Positions 25,783 through 35,296 of a stretch of DNA of 64,000 nt are shown one piece after another. Each line of letters starts with the position of its first letter. The first letter of the stretch is position 1. A program made the translations under genes and the position numbers. The stretch covers positions 1 to 64,000 of the forward strand of contig JAFGIP010000003.1 of assembly GCA_016929525.1 (NCBI GenBank). The letters run 5' to 3'. Below the pieces are notes generated by a model, which worked only from the letters and a program-made list of their open reading frames with translations, was not told where the DNA came from and did not search any database. The stretch is from Bacteroidales bacterium (GTDB lineage Bacteria > Bacteroidota > Bacteroidia > Bacteroidales > UBA10428).

Positions 25783-28700
25783 ATGATCAGAAGGATAATT
25801 AAATCTCATCTTATTCTTGCAACTTATATTATATTTTTCTCCTTTTCTGCCGGCGTTGTAAATATATTAAAGGCTCAGCCTTCCTCATTCAAATTTGAAT
25901 ATATTACTCCTAATGAGGGTTTGTCGCAGGCTTCAGTTATGCACATTCTCAAAGATGAGGTCGGATTCATGTGGTTTGGCACCCGTAATGGATTGAACAG
26001 ATATGACGGATATTCTTTTATTAAGTATTATCACAATCCTGAAGATACGACAAGTATTGCAGGTGACCTGATTGAAAGTACGTATATCGATAGTGAAAAT
26101 AATCTTTGGATCGGTACAAACGATGGATTTTGCATATATGACCGACAAATAGATGCATTTAAAAACTTTAAGTATAAAAAGAATTATCCGGAAGTACTTA
26201 AAGGAAATAGCATCAGTAATATATTTGAAGATTCAAAGGGACTGTACTGGCTTAGTACATACAACGACGGAATCGCAGTCTATAATCCGGAGAAAGACGA
26301 ATACACACTTTATTCAAGTGATGAATACGATTCAACAAGTTTAAACCATTATTCAATCCATGCCACCATAGAAGATAATGATGGAAATATCTGGATTGCT
26401 ACAGCTGGCGGAGGACTAAATCTTTATCACAGAGAAAAGGAGGAATTTACTCATTATATTCACGATGAAAATGATGCACATAGTATTTCGAATGACTTTA
26501 TATGGTCTGTAGCAAAAGATGAGAAGGGTACAGTCTGGCTCGGAACACTTGGTGGAGGGTTATGCAGATTGAATAAGTCGGAAAACGGGGAATTCTACTT
26601 TGACACTTTCATACCTGAAACAGAAGATATTCGGAGATTAAAGATATTAAAATTGTATGCTAACAGGAAAGGAGGCATCTGGATAGGAACTGAGAACGGA
26701 GGCCTTGATTATTTTAATATTGAAACTAAGAAATTCACAAATTATAAATCAGACGAGAATCTTTTATTTAGCCTGAACAGCAATTCCATTCAATCCATAT
26801 ATGAAGATGATATCGGGAACATTTGGGTTGGAACTTATACCGGTGGTGTTAATGTGAACAAAAAAAACAGAAAAAAAATTGAAATAATCAGGAAAATTCC
26901 GGGCAATGAGAATAGTCTTAGTAATAATGCTGTAACATGCTTTTATGAAGATTTCGAAAAGAATTTATGGATTGGTACCGACGGGGGCGGTCTAAATATC
27001 TGGGATCGTCAAAAAAATAGATTCAGACATTATACACTTGAAAATTCAAGCTTGCTTAGTGATGCGGTTTTGACAATTTGTCCTGATAGTTATGGTAATG
27101 TTTGGTTAGGCGGATGGGAGTGTGGCTTGAATTTATATAACAGGAAGACTCGTAAATTCATTAATTTATCAGCAGCCAAATATAATTTTCCTAATAATAA
27201 TATTTTCGCTGTTCACGCTGACAGTGAAGGATTATTATGGATAGCATTTGGTGGAGGAGGTTTGGGTAAATTCGATTATAAAAATAATAATCTTGTTCTT
27301 TATACCGACAGAAACAGCGATCTGCCAATAACATGGTTATTTGATATTGATGAAGATAAATATGGAAACATTATTATAGGACATTCACGTGGAATATCCT
27401 TTTTTGATCCTGTTAAAGAAATTTTTACAAATTACAGCCATAATGAAAACGATACAAACAGTCTGAGTCATGACCAGATTAATACATTGCTGGTGGCAAA
27501 GGATTCTGTAATATGGATAGGAACAAACAGTGGACTGAATCGTCTGGATCAGAAGACCGGCATTTTTAAGAAATACTATATGCAGGATGGGTTGCCAAAT
27601 AATAGTATCGCCGGATTAGTTGAAGATCGGCATAATAATCTCTGGATCAGCACAAATGATGGGATTTCGAAATTTAATGTTAAAACAAAAACATTTCGTA
27701 ACTATGCTCTTTCAGATGGACTTCAGGGGAAAGGATTTATCCGGTTAAGTTCTTACGAAACATCGAATGGTGAGATATTATTTGGAGGAACAGACGGATT
27801 CAATGTTTTCGATCCTGATAGTCTGTTCGAGAATCCTATTCATCCTTCGGTTGTAATTAATAAATTCTCTATTTTTAATAAACCTGTTGTTATTGGTGCA
27901 AAGGGCTCACCTATTAAAAAACATATCAATGAATGCGATGAAATAAGATTATCATACAAACAGTCGGTAATTTCATTTGAATATGCAGCTCTCGATTTTA
28001 CCGCTCCTGATCAGAATATATATAAATATATGCTTGAGGGTTTCGATAAAGATTGGAACGAAGTTGGAAACCAGCGTATAGCAACTTACACAAACCTTGA
28101 CCCAGGTGAATATATACTAAAAATTAACGCATCGAATAATGATGGGGTGTGGAGTAAAGATGTTAAAACCTTGAAAATAATTATCGAACCGCCCTTCTGG
28201 AAAACCTTTTGGTTTCAGTTGGCTATACTTGCAGTTGTTATCGGGCTTATCGTAATGATTATTCGCTTCCGGACCATGAGACTTAAAAAAGTAAATGAAT
28301 ATCTTGAAACAAAAGTACGGGAAAGGACAAGTAAATTAAATAAATATACAAGTGAACTTGAGAAATCAACTAAGGTTCTCGAAGAACAAAGGGAAGAAAT
28401 AAATCATCAGAAAGAAGAGCTGACAGCACAACGCGATGCACTTAAAAATACAAATCAGCTTTTACTTGAACAAAGAGAACAGATTCTGAAACAAAATAAA
28501 GAGCTTGATAAACACCGTAACGATCTGGAATCGCTGGTTGAGATGCGAACAAGCGAATTGGAAAAAGCACTTAAAAAAGCCGAAGAGTCAGACAAACTTA
28601 AAAGCGCATTCTTAACCAATATGTCTCATGAGATTCGTACACCTATGAATGCCATCATTGGTTTTTCTTCATTTCTGAATGATGAATCACTTACCGATAA

Positions 28701-29694
28701 GGAGCGGGCAGAATATGTTAAAATAATAAATCGAAACGGCGATTCTTTGTTGATGCTAATTGATGATATTATCGATCTTTCGAAAATTGAGGCAAACCAG
28801 ATGCAATTAAAACCTGTGACGGTGAATGTGTTAAGTATGCTTAACGAGATTTTAAAAAATTATAATTTTAAATCTGAAAAGAGAAATATTGATTTGAAAT
28901 TAGATGCAAATAAGATAACAAAAGATATTATTATACAAGCTGATGATTTACGCGTAAAACAAGTATTTAATAACCTTATTACCAATTCTTTTAAATTTAC
29001 ACAAAAGGGTTTTATTCAGTTTGGTGTAGAATCAATAAATGAAAATATTACCTTTTATGTCAGAGATACCGGTATTGGTATTCCTAAGGACGCAGGAGAA
29101 GCAATATTTGAGCGTTTTATGAAATTTGAAGCAAGCAGTAATGAGATATATCGTGGCACGGGATTAGGGTTGGCAATATGTAAAAGCCTGGTGAATTTAT
29201 GGGGTGGAAAAATAAAATATGAATCTGAACTTGATGAGGGCACTACTTTCTACTTTACACATCCTTTAATAAGCAATATACCAAAACCAAAATCTATAGA
29301 TAAAAAAATAAGATCATCCGGTATACCAGATTTAACAGGTAAGTCAGTTTTGATAGCAGAAGACGAAGAGGATAACTTCCATTTACTGAATACATATCTG
29401 GCCCACACAAATGCAAAAATTGTATGGAAGAAGAATGGTAAAGAAGTAATTGATTTCATGGATTCAAATACAGCCGATATTATTTTCATGGATATTAAGA
29501 TGCCAATACTAAATGGCATTAATGCGACTTTGCATATAAGAAAGTCAAAACCTGATATACCAATTATTGCCCAAACTGCATATACATACGAAAATGAAAT
29601 AGAAGAAATTAAATTTGCCGGTGTAAACGATTATCTTATTAAACCAATCAAACGTGAAAGTTTTATTCAGATGATCAGGAAATATATTAAGTAA
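25783..29694 (+). CDS. Hybrid two-component sensor kinase with Reg_prop repeats
   Basis: The 1303-residue one-piece sensor has a signal peptide (to about residue 32), then about a dozen Reg_prop beta-propeller repeats (such as GNIWIATAGGGLNLYHREKE) to about residue 710. A Y_Y_Y domain (YKYMLEGFDKDWNEVGNQR), one TM helix (about 808-828) and a long coiled coil lead to HisKA with NMSHEIRTPMNAIIGFSS, an HATPase_c domain (N box NLITNSFKF) and a receiver with Asp in DIIFMDIKMP. There is no AraC-type DNA-binding tail, unlike classical HTCS. I chose ATG 25783; two TTG codons precede it. No neighbouring polysaccharide locus is visible. Confidence 0.92.
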   Translation: MIRRIIKSHLILATYIIFFSFSAGVVNILKAQPSSFKFEYITPNEGLSQASVMHILKDEVGFMWFGTRNGLNRYDGYSFIKYYHNPEDTTSIAGDLIESTYIDSENNLWIGTNDGFCIYDRQIDAFKNFKYKKNYPEVLKGNSISNIFEDSKGLYWLSTYNDGIAVYNPEKDEYTLYSSDEYDSTSLNHYSIHATIEDNDGNIWIATAGGGLNLYHREKEEFTHYIHDENDAHSISNDFIWSVAKDEKGTVWLGTLGGGLCRLNKSENGEFYFDTFIPETEDIRRLKILKLYANRKGGIWIGTENGGLDYFNIETKKFTNYKSDENLLFSLNSNSIQSIYEDDIGNIWVGTYTGGVNVNKKNRKKIEIIRKIPGNENSLSNNAVTCFYEDFEKNLWIGTDGGGLNIWDRQKNRFRHYTLENSSLLSDAVLTICPDSYGNVWLGGWECGLNLYNRKTRKFINLSAAKYNFPNNNIFAVHADSEGLLWIAFGGGGLGKFDYKNNNLVLYTDRNSDLPITWLFDIDEDKYGNIIIGHSRGISFFDPVKEIFTNYSHNENDTNSLSHDQINTLLVAKDSVIWIGTNSGLNRLDQKTGIFKKYYMQDGLPNNSIAGLVEDRHNNLWISTNDGISKFNVKTKTFRNYALSDGLQGKGFIRLSSYETSNGEILFGGTDGFNVFDPDSLFENPIHPSVVINKFSIFNKPVVIGAKGSPIKKHINECDEIRLSYKQSVISFEYAALDFTAPDQNIYKYMLEGFDKDWNEVGNQRIATYTNLDPGEYILKINASNNDGVWSKDVKTLKIIIEPPFWKTFWFQLAILAVVIGLIVMIIRFRTMRLKKVNEYLETKVRERTSKLNKYTSELEKSTKVLEEQREEINHQKEELTAQRDALKNTNQLLLEQREQILKQNKELDKHRNDLESLVEMRTSELEKALKKAEESDKLKSAFLTNMSHEIRTPMNAIIGFSSFLNDESLTDKERAEYVKIINRNGDSLLMLIDDIIDLSKIEANQMQLKPVTVNVLSMLNEILKNYNFKSEKRNIDLKLDANKITKDIIIQADDLRVKQVFNNLITNSFKFTQKGFIQFGVESINENITFYVRDTGIGIPKDAGEAIFERFMKFEASSNEIYRGTGLGLAICKSLVNLWGGKIKYESELDEGTTFYFTHPLISNIPKPKSIDKKIRSSGIPDLTGKSVLIAEDEEDNFHLLNTYLAHTNAKIVWKKNGKEVIDFMDSNTADIIFMDIKMPILNGINATLHIRKSKPDIPIIAQTAYTYENEIEEIKFAGVNDYLIKPIKRESFIQMIRKYIK

Positions 29695-29954
29695 TGGTAA
29701 CCGTTTCTTCTAATCCTTACTACAACTATAAATTTCCACATTTATTCAGTACTCACAAGATTTCAGATAGTTGGCAGAATTTAATCCTTTATCATAATAA
29801 TAGCGTTCGATAACGTACATCTATGTGTTTTATAACCGTTCGGTTTTATTAATGGTTAAATAAAAATTCACTTTATAATTGCCAAATTATAAGGTTGTTA
29901 CTAGTTATGGCACACTTAATGGTTGTTTGTTTGCCAACTATAAAAACAAAAACC

Positions 29955-30368
29955 ATGAAGGCAAAAATAAGCATAGCAGGAAAGAAAGAACTGATACGAT
30001 CAGTTATTATTATGGGACTGGTGTTTGTTACTTTAACAGTATCAGCATTTAATAGTGAAACACTTATATATGTATCAGGAGATAAGATTATAACAAAATC
30101 TTCTAATGCTAAATGTAGTATTATTAAAGTAAAAGATACTCCGAGAAGAATTAAGGATATTTCGATCGAAACAGATCAGGAAACAGAAATAGCCATAGAA
30201 AAATGGATGTTCGATGTTAGCGATAAGTTCTGGAATGGTTCTGAAGAGGAAGAAATAGCACTGGAAGAATGGATGTTTAATATTAATGATAGTTTTTGGT
30301 ATGGAAGTGGAAATGAAAACGAAATTCCTGTAGAAAACTGGATGTTAGATCTTGCAAGTTGGAAATAA
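29955..30368 (+). CDS. Small exported protein with WM repeats
   Basis: The 137-residue protein has a hydrophobic signal segment (SVIIMGLVFVTLTVSAF). Its C-terminal half carries three imperfect repeats of about 23 residues: IAIEKWMFDVSDKFWNGS, IALEEWMFNINDSFWYGS and IPVENWMLDLASWK. Each has an acidic residue, then W-M, and ends in an aromatic W-rich stretch. I do not know a function for it; similar W-M-rich small secreted proteins occur in Bacteroidota. I set the start at ATG 29955 because the upstream 20 codons are not signal-like. A terminator follows. Confidence 0.68.
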   Translation: MKAKISIAGKKELIRSVIIMGLVFVTLTVSAFNSETLIYVSGDKIITKSSNAKCSIIKVKDTPRRIKDISIETDQETEIAIEKWMFDVSDKFWNGSEEEEIALEEWMFNINDSFWYGSGNENEIPVENWMLDLASWK

Positions 30369-30409
30369 ATTAAGGCAGCTTTTAGTCTGATGTATGAGAG
30401 GTTAAGTTT

Positions 30410-30438
30410 AACCCTGGCATTTTAAGTCAGGGTTTTTC
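30410..30438 (+). terminator. Intrinsic terminator
   Basis: AACCCTG (30410-30416) pairs with CAGGGTT (30428-30434), followed by TTT. It ends the WM-repeat gene and converges on the SUI1-like gene. Confidence 0.7.
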
Positions 30439-30445
30439 ATTCTAG

Positions 30446-30778
30446 CTATTTAACCTTATAACCGTCATTTTTTAAAATCTCCTTCACTTTCGATACAAAA
30501 TCGCCCTGTATTATTATTTCATTATCCTTTTCGCTACCTCCTACACCACATTTGGATTTTAATAACTTACCAAGTTTCTTTAGATCTTCTTTTGTCCCTA
30601 TATAACCTTGTATAATTGTTACAGTCTTACCTTTTCGTTGTTTACGATCTGTAATAACCATAAGATTTTGTTCTTTTTTTGGTAATGTTTCCTGTTCGTC
30701 TTCTATTGGTTTTTCGTATTTAAAATCAGGATCTGTCGAATAAACAATGCCAAGGCGATCTTTCCAGTCTTTAGCCAT
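30446..30778 (-). CDS. SUI1/eIF1-like translation factor (YciH family)
   Basis: The 110-residue protein ends in the SUI1 domain: KGKTVTIIQGYIGTKEDLKK, LKSKCGVGGSEKDNEIIIQG and the C-terminal ILKNDGYKVK. The bacterial YciH family resembles eIF1 and can act in start-codon selection. The N-terminal MAKDWKDRLGIVYSTDPDF is usual for Bacteroidota members, so I chose ATG 30778 rather than the codon 10 positions upstream. It is monocistronic. Confidence 0.9.
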   Translation of the reverse strand: MAKDWKDRLGIVYSTDPDFKYEKPIEDEQETLPKKEQNLMVITDRKQRKGKTVTIIQGYIGTKEDLKKLGKLLKSKCGVGGSEKDNEIIIQGDFVSKVKEILKNDGYKVK

Positions 30779-30925
30779 AATTTTCGAATTTTTACAAAGA
30801 TAACCCAATGCCTTGTTTAAGAAATTTTAAAATTATAATCAGAAAAATTTTAAAAAAGCATGAGCTATTTGGAAAAGAATTATTATCAAATCACAGAATT
30901 TTCTAACTTTCGAAAAACTTTCTGG

Positions 30926-31345
30926 ATGAAAAATATATTAATTACTTATCAAAGTAGAACGGGAATAACTAAAAAATACGCCGAAGAAATTGCTGCATAT
31001 TTAAAAACAAAAATCCCTGGAACAACTGTGCTTTCAGTGAAGGAGTGCAACAATGAATTAATTTCAAAGGCTGATTTAATTTTATTGGGTTGCTGGACAA
31101 ATGGCTTAATGATCTTTCTGCAACATCCTGACAAAGTGTGGAAAAATTTCGCTAAAGGATTACCATCTGTGAAAGATAAAAAAGTTGGTCTTTTTGCGAC
31201 TTATAAACTTGCTACCGGAAGCATGTTCAAAAAAATGAAAGTACACCTGAGTGCTAAGACAAGCGATATAGCTGTTGAGCTCAAATCAAAACGTGGCAAT
31301 TTATCAGATAATGACAAATCTCTTCTTGATCAAATAATTGATTAA
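30926..31345 (+). CDS. Flavodoxin-like protein
   Basis: The 139-residue protein begins MKNILITYQSRTGITKKYAE with a flavodoxin FMN phosphate-binding loop (SRTGITKK), then KADLILLGCWTNG for the isoalloxazine-binding region and GLFATYKLATG. It fits the short flavodoxin/NO-synthase-like fold. ATG 30926 is preferred over one 22 codons upstream because the FMN loop normally lies at the N-terminus. It is followed by a two-TM protein gene (2-nt gap) and a SOR/SoxZ-like gene; together these suggest a small redox cassette. Confidence 0.78.
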   Translation: MKNILITYQSRTGITKKYAEEIAAYLKTKIPGTTVLSVKECNNELISKADLILLGCWTNGLMIFLQHPDKVWKNFAKGLPSVKDKKVGLFATYKLATGSMFKKMKVHLSAKTSDIAVELKSKRGNLSDNDKSLLDQIID

Positions 31346-31347
31346 CT

Positions 31348-31524
31348 ATGGATACTTTTTTATTTTTTATGGGCATTGCGGCCTACACAATGATTATTTT
31401 ATCTTTCCTGACTGGAATGAAAATTCTGAAAGTAAAATATAAAATACACCGGTTAATTGGTATAGTAGCATTTACCTGTGCTTCGGTACATGGTTTGTCT
31501 ATGTTGTATTTTTATTTAATTTAA
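31348..31524 (+). CDS. Small two-TM protein with paired histidines
   Basis: ATG 31348 opens a 58-codon frame ending at TAA 31522-31524. It has two hydrophobic helices (about residues 3-24 and 36-56) and the motif KIHRLIGIVAFTCASVHG, in which two His (34 and 48) are 14 residues apart. Such spacing resembles haem-binding His pairs in cytochrome b561/ferric-reductase-type membrane proteins, but a haem role is speculative. It starts 2 nt after the flavodoxin stop and lies 11 nt before the next gene. Confidence 0.6.
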   Translation: MDTFLFFMGIAAYTMIILSFLTGMKILKVKYKIHRLIGIVAFTCASVHGLSMLYFYLI

Positions 31525-31535
31525 TATTAATAGTT

Positions 31536-31880
31536 ATGAGAACACAACGTTTATTTATTGTTTTAATGCTGATGGTTATACCAGTAGTACTTTTTGCACA
31601 TGCTCCTAAAAGAATAAATGCTGAATATAGCGCGGAAGAGGGTAAACTCTCAATTAAGATAGAACACCCTGTGAAAAATGTAGCTGACCATTATATTGAG
31701 TCTGTTACAATATATATCGATGGTAAAGAAACAGAGGTAATTAACTATAATGTTCAGACATCTTTAGAGGAACATGTAATTGAAATTGAATTACCGGATA
31801 TTAAAAAAGGCAGTGAAATAAAAATAACTGCTAAATGTAATAAGTTAGGAAGTAAGTCAGAGACAATCACAGTGTTATAG
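31536..31880 (+). CDS. Exported SOR/SoxZ-like domain protein
   Basis: The 114-residue protein has a signal peptide (about residues 1-21, ending VVLFAHA). The mature part includes KIEHPVKNVADHYIESVTIY and a C-terminal KITAKCNKLGS. The HP...HYI pair and the Cys-Asn resemble the iron-binding desulfoferrodoxin (superoxide reductase) fold, but the usual last His is not present and the spacing of the first two differs, so activity is doubtful. SoxZ-like immunoglobulin domains are an alternative. It overlaps the convergent GNAT gene end by 6 nt. Confidence 0.6.
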   Translation: MRTQRLFIVLMLMVIPVVLFAHAPKRINAEYSAEEGKLSIKIEHPVKNVADHYIESVTIYIDGKETEVINYNVQTSLEEHVIEIELPDIKKGSEIKITAKCNKLGSKSETITVL

Positions 31881-32342
31881 ATACTTTGCCCAAAAATGCA
31901 TTACGGGATGGCATTCTCCAAATCCAAGGCTTTTATATAGATGCTGTGCCAGTAAATTGTCCTTGCGTACTTCTAATGTAATTTTACTGCAGTCAAGTAT
32001 TTTGGCTTTATCTAATATAGCTTCCATTAGTTTACGCCCGACACCTGAATCGCGTTCCGATTTGTATACTACAATATCATGTATGTTTATAAATGGTTTG
32101 GCTGCAAATGTTCCGAAGTTAATAAAGCAGTTACTGAGACCGATATATTTTTTTCCTTTTTTTGCCAGCAATACCAGTTTTACAGAATTCATTTCTAATC
32201 CGGTTACCATTTGCTCCAAATGTTCTTCAGATGGCATGGGTTGTTTACCACCCATTTCATCGCTCATATAATGAGCCATTAAATCTTTAATAGCTTTACG
32301 TTGCTCGGTATCATTGAAATTACATTCCACAATCTTAACCAT
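31875..32342 (-). CDS. GNAT-family N-acetyltransferase
   Basis: The 155-residue protein has the GNAT fold: NIHDIVVYKSERDSGVGRKL includes the acetyl-CoA motif A (R-x-x-G-x-G/A form), and CSKITLEVRKDNLLAQHLYK, then SLGF, is motif B. No substrate can be assigned. It converges on the SOR-like gene, with a 6-nt overlap of coding ends, and diverges from the TonB-receptor gene. Confidence 0.88.
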   Translation of the reverse strand: MVKIVECNFNDTEQRKAIKDLMAHYMSDEMGGKQPMPSEEHLEQMVTGLEMNSVKLVLLAKKGKKYIGLSNCFINFGTFAAKPFINIHDIVVYKSERDSGVGRKLMEAILDKAKILDCSKITLEVRKDNLLAQHLYKSLGFGECHPVMHFWAKYL

Positions 32343-32525
32343 TGCTGAATTCTTTATTTTTATATGCTAAAGTATTTTTTTCCTGTTAATAATATCAGTT
32401 CAGAGATTATCAATTTCAAGATTCAAAAATTGCTATTCTTTAAGATACATATTTTATCGATTATAATATTTTATATCTTGCACACTTTCCTGCAGTGTGA
32501 AGTATTACAAAGTGTTGATTTCTTG

Positions 32526-35291
32526 ATGTTACAGAGAAGGCTTAATCTAATTTTAATAAAGAGTGTTGTTTTTTGGTTTCTGTTATTATCCGGGGACCTA
32601 CACGCACAGGATATTAATTCTTTAAGATTATCTGGTATTAAAGAAAAAGTATCTGCTGAGCAGTATATCAGTAATATAGATAAAAGTCTGGGATATAGAT
32701 TTTTCTATGCTGATGGTTTATTGAGTAACGTTTATTTCAATGAAAGCGACAGTGGTAAATTATTAATTGACGTACTTAACGAAAAACTTGCCGACAAAGG
32801 AATCACTTATTTGATTTATAAAGAGACCAACATCGTTTTTGTAAAACGTGAACAACTGGATTTGCGCGATCGGGCCAGGTATGCTCAGATTGATGAAAAT
32901 GGAGGTTATTATTCTACGGTCGATATCGGAGATCCAATGCTTGCCGGTAAATATAAAACCGCAACATTAAAAGGTTTTATCAGAAATGGAAAAACAGGTG
33001 AGCCATTACCAGGTGCAGTTATTTATATTGAGGATGCTGATATTGGTGCAGTTACTGATTTTGCCGGCTTTTATAATGTTCAGTTACCAGTTGGGAAGTC
33101 CGTAATTATTTTTTCATATGTAGGTTTCGAAGAAAGGGAGATAAAAATGAATATGATTTCGCCGGGTGAATTTGATGTTGAGTTATTTGAAAGTACAATT
33201 GCTATCGATCAGGTTGTTATAACCAGTAACAGTGATGCAAACGTAACAAGTACCGAGATAAGCATTATCAGGCTCGACGCTAAAACCATCAATAACATTC
33301 CATTACTTATGGGTGAACCGGACCTGATGAAAGCAATGACGTTGTTACCAGGTATACAGTCGGCAGGAGATCTTGCCTCGGGTTTTAATGTCAGGGGAGG
33401 TAGCGCAGATCAGAATCTTGTATTATTGGATGATGTACCGGTATACAATTCGAATCATCTGTTTGGAATGTATTCAGTAATCGATACACGTATTATAAAA
33501 AATCTGGAATTGTATAAAGGTGGGGCACCTGCACGATTTGGAGGAAGGGCTTCATCCGTTATGGATGTTGAACTTGATGAAGGAAATTATAAGAAATTTG
33601 AAGGCAATGGTGCACTAGGTATTTTCAGCAGTAAACTTTCTCTTCAGGGACCAATTAAAAAGGAAAAATCTTCATTTGTTATTGGAGTCAGAATGACTTA
33701 TTCTGACTGGATCTTAATGAAAGTACCGGATATGGATATCTATAAAAGCAGGGCCAGTTTTTACGATTTTAATACAAAACTGAATTTTATTTTAAACCAT
33801 AAGAACAGGGTGAGTTTTTTTTCTTATCTGAGTACAGATCATTTCAACCTGGCAGGTGAAACTGATTACAGGTATACAAATCGACTTGGCTCGCTAAAAT
33901 GGAATCAAATAGCAAATGAAAAATTAACATATTCATTATCTGTTTTTGCCTCGAATTATCAAAGTGAAGCAACAGATATTGAAAATGTTGCAAATGCCAG
34001 TACTGTTACTTCTGGCATTACACAAACCGGTACAAAATTCAGACTGCTTTTTATGCCCGGAAATAAACACTCTGTTGATGGTGGCCTTGATGTAAATTAC
34101 TTCATATTTTCACCTGGTGAAAAGAAACCTTATGGTTCTGTATCGTCTGTTGGGAATGAAAAACTTGAGAACGAGCAGTCTGTTCAGGCAGCTGCTTATA
34201 TTCAGGATGTTTTCAGCCTGGGATCAATAATTTCAGTTTCTGCCGGATTACGTTATTCACAATACTTGTTGTTGGGACCTGCTCAGGTTAATATTTATGA
34301 AAATGAAGAAGAAATAAGTGCAGAAACTTTTACCGGTACTGATGAATTTTCGTCGGGCGATATAGTTAAAACTTATGGTGGGTTCGAACCAAGAGTAAGT
34401 GCCAGGATAAATGTAGGTGCCTCAAGTTCACTAAAATTAGGCTATAGCAGAAATATTCAGTATTTGCATATACTTTCTAATAGCACGGTTGTTATACCTA
34501 CAGATACGTGGATATCAAGTAATACTTATATTAAACCCGCTGTTAGTGATCAGGTTGTGATGGGTTTTTTCAGGAACTATCATAAAGGAGGAATTGAAAC
34601 CTCCGTTGAGCTGTATTATAAAATAACAGAAAATGTTCTTGAATTTAAAGACGGGGCTCAACTGGTGATGAACGAATACATAGAAAGGGATATTCTTTCA
34701 GCAGCTTTGCAAGCTTATGGCATTGAATTTCTTTTAAGGAAAAACAGCGGAAGACTTACAGGTTGGCTTAGTTATGCTTACTCGAGATCATTTTTGACTA
34801 CCAGCGGCGCTGTTACTGAAGAGTTGATTAATGACGGCAGGAAATTTCCCTCGAACTATGATAAACCACACGACCTTTCTTTAGTTTCGACTTTTAAAAT
34901 TTCACGCAGGTTTACAGTAAGTGCAACGTTTTTATATAGCACCGGAAGACCTGCAACCTTTCCGGAATCGAAGATCCCGATATTCGGAAATCCATATAGC
35001 ATTAGTGCAGATCATCTGGTACAATACTCCGATAGAAATAAATACAGGATGAAAGATTATCACCGAATGGATATTTCTTTAATTTGGGATACCAGTCTGA
35101 AAAAAAATAAAAAAATATATACCAGCTGGATATTATCAATATATAATGTTTATGGAAGGAAGAATGTATATACCAATTTTTACAAAAAGGAAATTCCGAA
35201 CAGAAGAAATGATTACAGAAAATATGCTTTTTACGAATTGTCGGTAATTGGAATACCTATTCCATCACTTACTTATTCAATCAGGTTTTAA
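32526..35291 (+). CDS. TonB-dependent outer-membrane receptor with STN and carboxypeptidase-like domains
   Basis: The 921-residue receptor begins MLQRRLNLILIKSVVFWFLL, a signal peptide ending DLHAQ. It then has an STN-like domain (about 40-110), a CarboxypepD_reg-like module (KGFIRNGKTGEPLPGAVIYI), the plug (MTLLPGIQSAGDLASGFNVR) with VLLDDVPVYNSNHLFGMYS, and a barrel ending in SLTYSIRF. I set the start at 32526, as the frame runs 54 codons further upstream through unlike sequence. It is followed within 5 nt by a DUF4249 lipoprotein gene, a common Bacteroidota pair. The ligand is unknown. Confidence 0.92.
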   Translation: MLQRRLNLILIKSVVFWFLLLSGDLHAQDINSLRLSGIKEKVSAEQYISNIDKSLGYRFFYADGLLSNVYFNESDSGKLLIDVLNEKLADKGITYLIYKETNIVFVKREQLDLRDRARYAQIDENGGYYSTVDIGDPMLAGKYKTATLKGFIRNGKTGEPLPGAVIYIEDADIGAVTDFAGFYNVQLPVGKSVIIFSYVGFEEREIKMNMISPGEFDVELFESTIAIDQVVITSNSDANVTSTEISIIRLDAKTINNIPLLMGEPDLMKAMTLLPGIQSAGDLASGFNVRGGSADQNLVLLDDVPVYNSNHLFGMYSVIDTRIIKNLELYKGGAPARFGGRASSVMDVELDEGNYKKFEGNGALGIFSSKLSLQGPIKKEKSSFVIGVRMTYSDWILMKVPDMDIYKSRASFYDFNTKLNFILNHKNRVSFFSYLSTDHFNLAGETDYRYTNRLGSLKWNQIANEKLTYSLSVFASNYQSEATDIENVANASTVTSGITQTGTKFRLLFMPGNKHSVDGGLDVNYFIFSPGEKKPYGSVSSVGNEKLENEQSVQAAAYIQDVFSLGSIISVSAGLRYSQYLLLGPAQVNIYENEEEISAETFTGTDEFSSGDIVKTYGGFEPRVSARINVGASSSLKLGYSRNIQYLHILSNSTVVIPTDTWISSNTYIKPAVSDQVVMGFFRNYHKGGIETSVELYYKITENVLEFKDGAQLVMNEYIERDILSAALQAYGIEFLLRKNSGRLTGWLSYAYSRSFLTTSGAVTEELINDGRKFPSNYDKPHDLSLVSTFKISRRFTVSATFLYSTGRPATFPESKIPIFGNPYSISADHLVQYSDRNKYRMKDYHRMDISLIWDTSLKKNKKIYTSWILSIYNVYGRKNVYTNFYKKEIPNRRNDYRKYAFYELSVIGIPIPSLTYSIRF

Positions 35292-35296
35292 AAAAG

